Shown here piece after piece: positions 36,213 through 46,570 of a stretch of DNA of 64,000 bases. The stretch lies in assembly GCA_006386115.1 (NCBI GenBank), contig VFIW01000065.1, positions 212,369-276,368 of the forward strand. The letters are read 5' to 3'. The notes under the pieces are model-generated. The model ran no database searches and was not told where the DNA came from. It saw nothing but the letters and a program-made list of their open reading frames with translations. The DNA is from Globisporangium splendens (lineage: Eukaryota > Oomycota > Peronosporomycetes > Pythiales > Pythiaceae). The position numbers and the translations under genes are program-made. The first letter of the stretch is position 1, and the number at the start of each line of letters is the position of its first letter.

Positions 36213-38285
36213 ATGCCGAGTGCTGTTGCCAGTTTCACAAGACGAGACACCCGCGACGCGCCGAGCAAAGAACGCGGAGGCAATGTGTACAGAGACATTA
36301 TCCGCTCGACCGTGAGCAACAGCAACGACATCTCCAGCAGTGAGCTCTCGATTTCGGGTTTCGATGGTCCGATTGTCGATGTGTATGACGACAAGGTGCT
36401 CATCGACGACCATGAGCTTCTCGAACGTGCCAACGACGTGAAAGCACAGATCGATTTCAACACGCTCACAGATCTCTCGAAATGCCAGTGGAAGTGGAAG
36501 CACAGCAAGAACGATTTCACACTCTTCACGCGACAAGTAGAGCACACTGCGAGTACAAAGAGGGATAAGCTGACGTCCCACCAGGTGCTCGCGGCTGGGG
36601 AGATCGAGTGTAGCATCGAAGAGATCGCGCACATCCTCAAACCCAAGTCGAATATGGACTACAACGCCGTGATGAAGGGTCTCTACAAGAAGGATTACAT
36701 TTACGGCTCCATCGTCCACGTGGCTCCAGTGTCTACGCTGGTCCCAGAAGCAGATGATGATGATGCCAAGAGCACGACGACGACGACGACGTCGGTGGAG
36801 TCCAGTGATCAGCTAACGGTCAAGACTAGCAGCTTCGTGCGCTCCAACATCTTTGTGCGCAACGAGCAGTGGTGCTTTCTCGAACATTTCCAGCGCGACC
36901 CCAGTAACGACTCGTTCACGGTCACGATGACGTCCCTGGATGAAAATGCGATCACTGTTGGTAAGGTCAAGCACGACCGCGTCGACCAGCTCCACGATTT
37001 GATCGCCGGGTACTCAGTTTCGAAGATCCCATCGACCAATTCCGTGCGCGTGCTGTTCCATGGCAACTTCAGTGGCGACAATACCAACGCGAAGGGCAAC
37101 GCATCCGAGTCAATGTCCAAGTCGAGACTGATGGCGCTCGCGAAAGGAGTGAGTGAGATGCCTGACGTCGTGCGTCGGCGCCGACTTGGCGTACAGAAGC
37201 TCGCAGACCGTGCAGCGTTCGTGGCCAAGAACGCACACTGCATCTGCTGTACCAAGAGCCTGCACCTGCTCTCGAAGAAGAAACGGTGCTACCTGTGCGG
37301 ATACTTTGTGTGCGATAAGGACTGGTCGATCCAGAAAATGGAGACCCGCCTTGGCCATGTCACATCCATTCGAGTGTGCACTCGCTGCCTCGAGAGCGTC
37401 GAATCGTGCGAGTACGCCGGAGTGGGACCAGAGAGCTTGGGCAAGGTTACCGTGAAACCAGATCGAGAGAACAGCCAAAAAGCAGGCAAAGCCATGGCGA
37501 CGTTCTTGCAGGATGCGCTTCGCACCTCGTCGGAGTTCAAGAAGGAGTCGGTGAAGACCGTGATCAAGCACTTGATCGACGAGGAGAGGCGATACAGCGA
37601 TGACTCGATCCCGCCTGTGCTTCTCAGCAACTCCAGTGCGGAGGATGAGTACATCAAGGCGCTGGACCAGTATTTCCAAGTGGAAGCGATCCCAGCTGAG
37701 AAGTGCGAGCTCGCAAACAACGAGACTCGTGCTTACCCCATCAAACCAAGGGGAGACATACACACCCCAGTAGATTACCCAGTACCTGACCAGGAGGAAA
37801 AGCGCTTGAGCGCGATCGAAAAGGGTGAGCTTATGCAAATGTCGAACGCCGACGAGCTCAACATCATCTGTACGCTCGCGGCTCGCGAACTGGACTGCAT
37901 GGCGAGTTGCGTGACCATTATCGACCAAGAAAACCAGTTAGTCCTCGCGTCGAACGTTGATGTATTCAGGATGCTGTCGGTGCCGCGCAACGAGACATTC
38001 TGTCAGCACACCATCATGGACAGCAAGCCGCTCCTGGTACCCCATCCTGAGGCTGATGTGCGGTTCGCGAACTTGTCGACACGTAAGGAATATGACGTCA
38101 AGTTCTACTGCGGGTTCCCGATCACAGACCAGTCGAATGCAATCGTCGGCACTGTTTGCTGCATGGACGACAAGACCCACGACCTCACGGCGTCCCAGTA
38201 CTCGAGCATGAAGCGCCTCGCTGAGACTGCGTCCAAGGTCGTGCGCATTAAGAGCCAACAGAGGCGGGCTTCAGCTGCCGTATAG
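36213..38285 (+). CDS. START / FYVE-like / GAF protein, family copy E
   Basis: Paralogue of 690 residues from ATG 36213 (MPSAVASFTRRDT). The START-like domain covers about residues 60-330 (CQWKWKHSKNDFTLFTRQ, NEQWCFLEHFQ). The FYVE-like finger starts at Cys343 (CICC, CYLC) and ends with RVCTRC (387-392). Its third CxxC pair reads CDKD: the sixth cysteine is Asp. GAF from about 548 (ICTLAAREL, FCQHTIM, LVPHPEAD, FYCGFPI, GTVCCMDD). It is near identical to copy F across START-FYVE; the GAF C-terminal part and tail differ. An upstream in-frame extension to 36012 is open but has no family support. The gene is 4.3 kb upstream of F in the same orientation, consistent with a direct tandem duplication. 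Confidence 0.88.
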   Translation: MPSAVASFTRRDTRDAPSKERGGNVYRDIIRSTVSNSNDISSSELSISGFDGPIVDVYDDKVLIDDHELLERANDVKAQIDFNTLTDLSKCQWKWKHSKNDFTLFTRQVEHTASTKRDKLTSHQVLAAGEIECSIEEIAHILKPKSNMDYNAVMKGLYKKDYIYGSIVHVAPVSTLVPEADDDDAKSTTTTTTSVESSDQLTVKTSSFVRSNIFVRNEQWCFLEHFQRDPSNDSFTVTMTSLDENAITVGKVKHDRVDQLHDLIAGYSVSKIPSTNSVRVLFHGNFSGDNTNAKGNASESMSKSRLMALAKGVSEMPDVVRRRRLGVQKLADRAAFVAKNAHCICCTKSLHLLSKKKRCYLCGYFVCDKDWSIQKMETRLGHVTSIRVCTRCLESVESCEYAGVGPESLGKVTVKPDRENSQKAGKAMATFLQDALRTSSEFKKESVKTVIKHLIDEERRYSDDSIPPVLLSNSSAEDEYIKALDQYFQVEAIPAEKCELANNETRAYPIKPRGDIHTPVDYPVPDQEEKRLSAIEKGELMQMSNADELNIICTLAARELDCMASCVTIIDQENQLVLASNVDVFRMLSVPRNETFCQHTIMDSKPLLVPHPEADVRFANLSTRKEYDVKFYCGFPITDQSNAIVGTVCCMDDKTHDLTASQYSSMKRLAETASKVVRIKSQQRRASAAV

Positions 38286-40516
38286 TAGGTTTTTTGTCTT
38301 TTAATATAAAGCACCGAGTGCTGTTAGAGCTCTGAAGGATGGTAGTTGATGCGAAGCACAACTTTTAAGACGAGGCTGTTTTTGTCGAGCTCCAACATGG
38401 AGGAATGTTGTAGTGCTTTTATTTTTGAATGGAGAACCTTTGTTTGGTGAGTTGGATGCATCGCGAGAGAGTGCGGCTGCTGTTCGTGTCGATGTGTGCA
38501 ACTAACGGTTTAAGAACAAAGCCTGCTCGATGGCGCTCGTTCTCAACTATAACTTATGATCTGCTAGGCACGGCGATTTAAAACGAGAACAACAACTCCT
38601 GTCCAAACGGAACACGAATTCAAAAGAGGAGGTGTGGTGGAAAGGACTTTCTCTCGTTTTTCCGACAAACCCAAAAGAGGCTGCATCAAGTGGAACACGA
38701 CCAAAATTTGAATTGCGTTTGTGGGTGGATCTTGCTGCTAAAATATAGTGCCTTCGAATACAAGACCGCATACTATTCGGTGTTATGTGTTGGGAGCAAC
38801 CTTTGAAGTCACAAAAAGACAGACAACACACATACCGGTATATCGATATTTACCGGCATTCGACAGCTCAATTATTGACCACATCCAGATTGTCGTAATA
38901 TTATGATACTGCAATTATTGTGCAAAATGATGTCAGCACCAATCACTATTGCAATTGAAAAGCATCTCAATGCGTGCCAGCTACCTCCAGAAGTTCAACC
39001 ACTACGCACTCTTCCAACGAGACAAACGCAACACCGGCTTTGCAGGCTCATGCCAAGCGGGGAGCTTGACGGGGTCCCTGTCCAACGAGAGCAAGTGTGC
39101 AGCACTTTGGTTTCCCTCATGTGTGGAAGAGTCTCGGGCAATTTGGTCGACCTTCAGGACATCTTGTATCACCGATAAATAGATTCTCTTCCAACCAACT
39201 TGTACAGTAAACAATTATTGTGCAAAACAATAGCTTCAACCACTCGCACTGAACTCTCGCTTGTTTGCACAACGCAAATCACACTCTTCGGGACATACAC
39301 ATTACATTCGAGGGCAAGAGCGTACGCGTAACACGCTAACTGCCAAAGCGGATGCCGAGTGAATGGTGCATAGTTTATCGCGATGTCGCTTGATGCATCT
39401 CAGGAAATTTCTTTAGGCATCGGTCATGCAACGCCGTCCAGTGATTGCCTCACGCGACGGATCGGCGTGCATGATCTTATGCACTTGGTGAAACTCAAGA
39501 AAGAAGAAAGAAGAAAAAAACTACCACTGAAGCTGCTCAATGCCACTGTGAATAGCGTAACTCACACTTGCTGACGCACGCATACTGATTCGTGTCGCCA
39601 TCACACACACACACACGTGTGAATGAACGTATACTGAACCACGCTGAGAGAATCTTGAACCAATTTGCGCCGGATCTTCATGCATCCCGTCGCTTCTCGT
39701 AAGCGCATGCGCGTGTTGTCTTTGAATGAGGCAGAAGAATCAGATAGAAAACAAAATCTGTCACTCGAATATAATACCGCCGTCGCGATGTTCCTGCCCG
39801 CAATCTACTCTTCGAATGGTATCTTCTGGCTGGCAGGTGACAGACTGCACAACATCTTGTATAGTGTTGTAGTCTTTCTACACCTGTATCCAGGTTGTAT
39901 GGTAAGCATGGAAAAGGAAGGCTGCTGTCGTAAAATGTCCTCTTCGTTTTCAAATGAAAAGGAAACTACTCATGGTCCGTCCTTAACCGAGTCTCGACAA
40001 CACAATAATGTCACGCGGACCTTTCTTCTTACAGCGTGTGTACACAATCGCACGTCGTATGGTGTCGGATCTCTCTGATCGCAAGCGACATAAATATGGC
40101 ACCACGCTGTCACTCACGCGTCGTGCTCTCTGCAGATGTTATGTAGTTGATGCAGGTGCTGAATATGACGAAGAACCTGATTGCACATGCTTCGAGTTAT
40201 ACCCTCTAAATCGATCTATGGCTTCTTTTGTGTGGCTCTTGACGAGTTCGTTTGTGTTTGTCGCTTCTGTATAACTCGGTGTGTAACAGGATGTGTCGCC
40301 ACTTGATGGTTCTGACCTGAAACTGTCAGTCGCTGAGCTGATCGACGTCCGAGTTGCAACTAGTCAACCGACTCGCACTCGTGTCGTCGGTCGATTATCT
40401 GACTGTACTAGCCAGAAACCCGCCGACTGTGTGCTTCTCAATCTTGGCTTTATTTATCAGATCTCCACCGAGTTTCACAGCTCGAGTCTCGTGCTACCTG
40501 TTCCTGACATTGTCCG
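38286..40516. other. 2.2-kb intergenic region between copies E and F
   Basis: No supportable gene. CAATTATTGTGCAAAA occurs twice (near 38914 and 39213), each followed by a similar TTCAACCACT stretch, suggesting a small duplicated segment. Short (AC)n tract near 39602. The sequence just before F is not clearly similar to that before E, so the duplicated unit starts close to the coding region. Confidence 0.5.
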
Positions 40517-40530
40517 CCATTCAGCAAGTT
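40517..40530 (+). promoter_or_regulatory. Candidate initiator of copy F
   Basis: CCATTCAGCAAGTT resembles the oomycete initiator TCAYTYNNCAWTT with a changed first base and a mismatch near its end. Transcription starting here would make ATG 40645 the first in-frame start, matching the loss of the MPSA start codon in this copy. Confidence 0.3.
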
Positions 40531-40644
40531 CGTTCAGCCATCGTTCCCAGTTTCACAAGACGAGACACCCAAGACGGTGCGAGCAAGAACCGCGGCAGCG
40601 TGTTCGGAGACTTTCTCCGCTCGACCGTGAGCTACGACTACGAC

Positions 40645-42600
40645 ATGTCCAGCAGCGAGCTCTCGATTTCGGGTTTTGATGGACCGATTGTCGATGTGTA
40701 TGACGACAAGGTGCTCATCGACGATCGTGAGCTTCTCGAACGCGCCAACGACGTGAAAGCACAGATCGATTTCAACACGCTCACAGATCTCTCGAAATGC
40801 CAGTGGAAGTGGAAGCACAGCAAGAACGACTTCACACTCTTCACGCGACAAGTGGAACACACTGCGAGTACAAAGAGGGATAAGCTGACGTCCCACCAGG
40901 TGCTCGCGGCCGGGGAGATCGAGTGTAGCATCGAAGAGATCGCACACATCCTCAAGCCCAAGTCGAATATGGACTACAACGCCGTGATGAAGGGTCTCTA
41001 CAAGAAGGATTACATTTACGGCTCCATCGTCCACGTGGCTCCAGTGTCTACGCTGGTCCCAGAAGCAGATGATGATGATGCCAAGAGCACGACGACGACG
41101 ACGACGTCGGTGGAGTCCAGTGATCAGCTAACGGTCAAGACTAGCAGCTTCGTGCGCTCCAACATCTTTGTGCGCAACGAGCAGTGGTGCTTTCTCGAAC
41201 ATTTCCGGCGCGACCCCAATAACGACTCGTTCACGGTCACAATGACGTCCCTGGATGAAAATGCGATCACTGTTGGTAAGGTCAAGCACGACCGCGTCAA
41301 CCAGCTCCACGATTTGATCGCCGGGTACTCAGTTTCGAAGATCCCATCGACCAATTCCGTACGCGTGCTGTTCCACGGCAACTTCAGTGGCGACAATACC
41401 AACGCAAAGGGCAACGCGTCCGAGTCAATGTCCAAATCGAGACTGATGGCGCTCGCGAAAGGAGTGAGTGAGATGCCTGACGTCGTGCGTCGGCGCCGAC
41501 TTGGCGTACAGAAGCTCGCAGACCGTGCAGCGTTCGTGGCCAAGAACGCACACTGCATCTGCTGTACCAAGAGTCTGCACCTGCTCTCGAAGAAGAAACG
41601 GTGCTACCTGTGCGGATACTTTGTGTGCGACAAGGACTGGTCGATCCAGAAAATGGAGACCCGCCTTGGCCATGTCACATCCATTCGAGTGTGCACTCGT
41701 TGTCTCGAGAGCGTCGAATCGTGCGAGTACGCCGGAGTGGGACCAGAGAGCTTGGGCAAGGTTACCGTGAAACCAGATCGAGAGAACAGCCAAAAAGCAG
41801 GCAAAGCCATGGCGACGTTCTTGCAGGATGCGCTTCGCACCTCGTCGGAGTTCAAGAAGGAGTCGGTGAAGACCGTGATCAAGCACTTGATCGACGAGGA
41901 GAGGCGATACAGCGATGACTCGATCCCGCCTGTGCTTCTCAGCAACTCCAGTGCGGAGGATGAGTACATCAAGGCGCTGGACCAGTATTTCCAAGTGGAA
42001 GCGATCCCAGCTGAGAAGTGCGAGCTCGCAAACAACGAGACTCGTGCTTACCCCATCAAACCAAGGGGAGACATACACACCCCAGTAGATTACCCAGTAC
42101 CTGACCAGGAGGAAAAGCGCTTGAGCGCGATCGATAAGGGCAATCTGATGAAGATATCCAATGCCGACGAGCTCAACATCATCTGTACGCTCGCGGCTCG
42201 CGAATTGAACTGCATGGCGAGTTGCGTGACCATTATCGACCAAGAAAACCAGTTAGTCCTCGCGTCGAACCTTGATGTATTCAGGATGGTGTCGCTGCCG
42301 CGCAATCAGACGTTTTGCCAGCACGCCGTCATGGACAGCAAGCCGCTCCTGGTACCCCACCCCGAGGCCGATGTGCGCTTCGCGAACATTATGCCTCTGA
42401 AGGAAAACAACATCAAGTTCTACTGCGGATTTCCTATCATGGACCAAACAAACGCAGTCGTCGGCACTGTCTGCTGCTTGGATACCAAGACCCACGACCT
42501 CACAGCAGCTCAGTACTCGAGCATGAAGCGCCTCGCTGAGACTGCGTCCAAGGTCGTGCGCATCAAGCGTGAGGAAACACGAGTTTCAACTACTAACTAA
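40645..42600 (+). CDS. START / FYVE-like / GAF protein, family copy F
   Basis: Nearly a duplicate of copy E over START-FYVE. By alignment the E start codon region (CAGCCATGCCG...) has lost 9 nt here, leaving CAGCCATCG and no ATG. The first in-frame ATG is 40645 (MSSSELSISGF), giving 651 residues. The frame is open upstream to 40354 but without any ATG. START-like at about residues 15-290; FYVE-like finger from Cys304 with the same CDKD substitution as E; GAF from about 510 (ICTLAAREL, FCQHAVM, LVPHPEAD, FYCGFPI, GTVCCLD). The C-terminal tail differs from E (REETRVSTTN). An upstream coding exon supplying a start cannot be excluded. The main domains are intact, so the gene may be functional with a shorter N-terminus. 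Confidence 0.85.
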   Translation: MSSSELSISGFDGPIVDVYDDKVLIDDRELLERANDVKAQIDFNTLTDLSKCQWKWKHSKNDFTLFTRQVEHTASTKRDKLTSHQVLAAGEIECSIEEIAHILKPKSNMDYNAVMKGLYKKDYIYGSIVHVAPVSTLVPEADDDDAKSTTTTTTSVESSDQLTVKTSSFVRSNIFVRNEQWCFLEHFRRDPNNDSFTVTMTSLDENAITVGKVKHDRVNQLHDLIAGYSVSKIPSTNSVRVLFHGNFSGDNTNAKGNASESMSKSRLMALAKGVSEMPDVVRRRRLGVQKLADRAAFVAKNAHCICCTKSLHLLSKKKRCYLCGYFVCDKDWSIQKMETRLGHVTSIRVCTRCLESVESCEYAGVGPESLGKVTVKPDRENSQKAGKAMATFLQDALRTSSEFKKESVKTVIKHLIDEERRYSDDSIPPVLLSNSSAEDEYIKALDQYFQVEAIPAEKCELANNETRAYPIKPRGDIHTPVDYPVPDQEEKRLSAIDKGNLMKISNADELNIICTLAARELNCMASCVTIIDQENQLVLASNLDVFRMVSLPRNQTFCQHAVMDSKPLLVPHPEADVRFANIMPLKENNIKFYCGFPIMDQTNAVVGTVCCLDTKTHDLTAAQYSSMKRLAETASKVVRIKREETRVSTTN

Positions 42601-44371
42601 GCGTTTTTATTCGTATAAGGCCAGTGCTCAGCATTGCTCGTGCATTTGGTTATGCTTGACAAAAATAGAAGCTCTTCGAGTCGCAATATTTCACCCGACA
42701 CACTTGTCATCTGTTCAAACACATGTCCAACCAACGCAGGCACTCGTGATTGAAACATTGACGTCCAACTCGATTGATGTCCGTTTTGAGGAAATGCGAG
42801 CACGCACTCGAAATGCAGTTGTCACTAGTCGCACTCTACTGCAAGATCTGAGATCTGGCGCTGCGCATGATCCATGCATCTGAAAGCTGCAAAGTACATT
42901 GTTCTTGCTGCAAGTTTCACTCAATCGACCATTAATTGCCAATGTTCACACAACAACCGTTCAGTGATATATCGTGCCAATTGGGAAATTGCTGGCTCTC
43001 AAGTGAGGCTGTTCCTTTTCTGCACGATCTAATCAGACAGGTAGGGGGGACCTCAACGACTCTTTCATCTTGTCCAGCACAAATGGGTCAACCCCGCTCG
43101 TCTGTGTCATCGTCTCCTTTCTCGCCTCCTGCAACACCCCACATACGCCAGCATGGTGGGTGTTTGTCATGCAATGCACGTGCTCATTTGTCATGCCATT
43201 TGAAAGCAAGACGTCCATAGAATGGCTGCTCCAGCTGCGTCGCCTCGTCCTTGGGTCTGATCCCCCAGTCGCTAACTCATTCATGCGCATTTGAATGATC
43301 CCCATCTTTTCTTCCACCAAGCGTCGGCGTAAAGGCGCGCCACTGGAGCCTTACTTACACTTGCAGTTGAACCGATTCGCTGGCGTGCTTCAGGTCACGG
43401 CTGCCGTTGCTATTGCAGACTGCTGCCATGATTGACTGCATTCAGTATAGTATTTCACAGGCAAAACCAGTCGAGCGTGGTCTTTTTTTGACAAGGAGAT
43501 GCGCAGTGACTTTGTCTCTCGATGTCGGATTTGCCTCGCATCCCGAGTTGTGGTGTTTGTCAACGGCGCGCTCTCTTCTTCCTGCCGCTCTCACTAGGCT
43601 TGTCAAGTGGCCACGCTCCCGACCAGCATGGTCCCGCCTTCCTCTGTGTATGATGCCACGTTTCGCATACAAGGTCGCATGCACCACACGAGTGTCTCCC
43701 GCCACGCCGGTGGCTGTTGGCACTGAGTCCACGCATTGCACCGCACGAATGTGTGGGTGATACAGCAAGGGCAGTCTCGTTTCAGAATATCGGAAGTGTC
43801 GCTGTGTCTATGTGCGAGGAGCCAAATGCTCACGTCTTGGAGACACACGCATCAGTGAATGTCATGCGGCCTGCCACTTTGTTGAAGGCATGGTTTTCCC
43901 GATGTTAACAACCTGATTTCTGATCTTTTTGGCTACTGCTGACAGTACAGCACTCGTCCGAGTCTCCGACCACTTTCTTCTTGCGTAGCATGGCGATTCG
44001 GTTGCTGGCCGCTTGCGTAGGGTACCCACGTGTTGCGCAGCAGCAGTGCGTCGGCAGCATCAGCACGCACTTGACTGGCATCTGGGTGATGACTTGATTG
44101 GATTGCCAGACGACGGGATCATGCAAGTAGACGCCGAGCGTCAGCCGAACACCAGAGAACACGGTCGACCGCCACCCACTGAGTAAATGTGCTGATAACT
44201 GAACTAGGGACAGGCGATAAGGTGTGCGAAGACAATCTCTGTCAAATCGCAGACAAGTCGCTCTCTCTCGTTCTCCCTCGCAATTTCGGAGCTGCTCGCG
44301 AAGCTATTATACGTCACTTTGAGATTTGCGGTCATCCTGGCAATTGCCACAACTGCATTATCGTAGACGCG
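42601..44371. other. 1.8-kb intergenic region between copies F and G
   Basis: No supportable gene. Minus-strand open frames at 43033-43320 and 43905-44162 have no recognisable motif. TCACTTTGAGATTT near 44311 is a weak initiator-like match before copy G. Confidence 0.5.
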
Positions 44372-45390
44372 ATGCCGCAGAAACATTCCACTGCTAACAA
44401 TACCAGCAATAGCAGCCACAGCACTCCATCGCGACATCCGAGCAGCAAGTCGCTCGATTTTGACCGCGGCAACCGCGTCAGCAGCATGGACAGCGTTTTA
44501 ACGGCTTCCTATAGCAATGTGTATGGCGTCGACCGCTCCCTCCGCGTGCTCGTGGACGACAATGAACTCTGGCAGCGCGCGTTGGTCTCAAAGGGACGCA
44601 TCGACTTCAGGGAACTCATGAACCTCTCTGTTTGCCAGTGGAAGTGGAAGGACAGCAACAACAAGTTCACGATCTTTCGGCGCCAAGTCGAGTCCGTGGA
44701 TCCGGCGCAAAAGCTCCCCAACACGGCGCATGAAGTCCTTGCTGCGGGTGAGATCCGCTGCAGCCTCCCTGAACTCGCCAGCATTCTACGCTCCACCACC
44801 GATCGCAGCCACAATGCCACAATGGCGGGACTCGACAAGAAAGGTTTTATTATGGCTCGAATGTGCACACTGTCTCCGGCAAGGGCTACTTGGACAACCC
44901 TGATGACGAACAACTCACGGTCAAGACGGCAGCGTTTGTGCGCTCGAATATGCTCGCAAGGAACGAACAGTGGTGCTTCCTCGAACACTTTAAGCGCAAC
45001 GAAACTCAGGACGGATTTGCGATCACGATCAACTCGATGCCGAGCACCGAGCTGCGTGTCGGAAAGGCGGACAGCGACCGTGTGGACGAGATCCACGATA
45101 CGATCGCCGGGTACCTCGTGGAGAAAGTGCCGAATGAGAGCATCATGCGCGTGCTGTTCTGTGCGCAGTACGGTGGAAGCGATGGCGCGGTGAAGGGCAA
45201 AGCGAGGGCGAAACGCATGAAGTCGCGACTGACTTTCCTCGCCAGGGGAGTGACTCGGCTCCCGGACGTCGTGCCCAGACGTCGATTGGGAGCACCAACA
45301 TCTCAACTGAGCGTCAGCTCAAATGTGGCCGAACCACACGACAGCAAATGCATTTGTGAGCTTTGTGGGATATCATTGCATGCATTTAGA
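44372..45390 (+). pseudogene. Broken START / FYVE-like copy G
   Basis: Seventh family member, truncated. It begins MPQKHSTANN at ATG 44372 and has the START-like signature (CQWKWKDSNNKFTIFRRQ). At about 44850 the frame shifts: expected Gly-Phe-Ile-Tyr-Gly-Ser is lost because a TTTATTTAT-type tract is one T short. Similarity resumes in another frame from about 44863 (NEQWCFLEHFKRN) and runs to the first zinc-binding pair (CICELC, near 45350). It then stops abruptly; the second half of the finger, the linker and the GAF domain are missing and the sequence is unrelated beyond about 45390. Two independent lesions make a real pseudogene more likely than a sequencing error. It lies in tandem with E and F but is clearly more diverged than they are from each other. 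Confidence 0.85.
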
Positions 45391-46570
45391 ATAACGGTAC
45401 CAAGTATGAGCGGCCGCTTTCGCTCAAGTCTGGCCAAAGTGCTTGAGGTAGCTTGCCTAATGTTGATGTGCCGATTAACCCCTTTGCACCGGTGCAACCC
45501 ACTCGTCCTTTTCCGTGTTCTGCGTTTGTCCCGCACACGCGACAAAAATAACCCATTCTGTTTACCCCATTCACCCACCACCATCTTCACACTAAAACAG
45601 AGTTCAAAGCTGTCAATTGCGACACGCTCTCAAATGTCCAATTGCTTTTTGTGAGAACCCTTTTGCAAATTGATTGCTGCCTGCAGCAGTTTACCCATTA
45701 CAAAAGGGTCAATATCGGTGGGGGAAGAAACGAGAAACCAGATGCTGCGGCGGGAACGAGGGACTTTTGATTCCTTTGCGGCTCTCGCGCGACAGCACAA
45801 TCGTGCGCTTTTTCAAAGTTCACGTCGATTTGGCGGCGTCATTGGCCGTGAATCGCGTCTGCAGTGCATTATTCCACAGTAGTAATGCATCCATTCACGT
45901 GAGCCACGCACACAGTCCCACTCACCTGAATTCTAAAGCAGCACGATCAATTTGACTGTCTCCTTTCCCGAGACAGGATGCAATGAGCGCTCTGCAAATA
46001 CGATCGCCCTTTTACTGATTACGTCTGCGTCCAAAATAATCACTGCATTCTGATGATGACCGATTGGATTGCGCAGACTGATTCACTTAGCAGCTCATGA
46101 ACTGTGCCGTTCTGCTGTACTGCAGCAGTCGGAAAGCATCTAGTCGACGTTGGATTTATCACAAGGTCAGGAATCTCTCTTTGCTTCGCATTCCTGTCGG
46201 CGCGTAATTAGGCGCGCTTGACTCACATTTGCGTCTCGTTTCATTCGCATTGCTAAAGGAGACTTTGCGAAAGACTCGACGAAAGTCTCCGTTCGGCCAC
46301 ACAAAGATGTCAATTTCAAACAAGATGCATGTCAAAGCATGAAACGGACAAAATGTACAGGAATGATGGTACATTTATATAACATACACACGTGGCAGAC
46401 ATGAGCTCCTAACCAGAAGCTCCGTCCGTCACGCGTGTCAAGCTGTTGATATCGAGGAAAATACCTAAGTACGTACAAAAAACACTCTTGCGCGTGAAAG
46501 AACACCACCGTTGCTACTCTGCGACTGCTCCAAATGCGAAGCCAGCCTCGCGGCAAAAGCGCTCTCTCGC
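45391..46570. other. 1.2-kb intergenic region downstream of copy G
   Basis: No supportable gene. The junction at about 45390 replaces the missing 3' half of copy G with unrelated sequence; no transposon end or repeat is recognised at the breakpoint. Confidence 0.5.

Noticed and set aside
37110..37928. 272-codon antisense frame, matched at 41425-42243
   Set aside because: Apparent conservation in two places is explained by the E/F duplication; it is a shadow of the zinc finger and linker coding strand.
43033..44162. Several minus-strand frames of 80-108 codons as a possible decayed gene
   Set aside because: No motif or consistent frame relation links them; a gene remnant cannot be supported.
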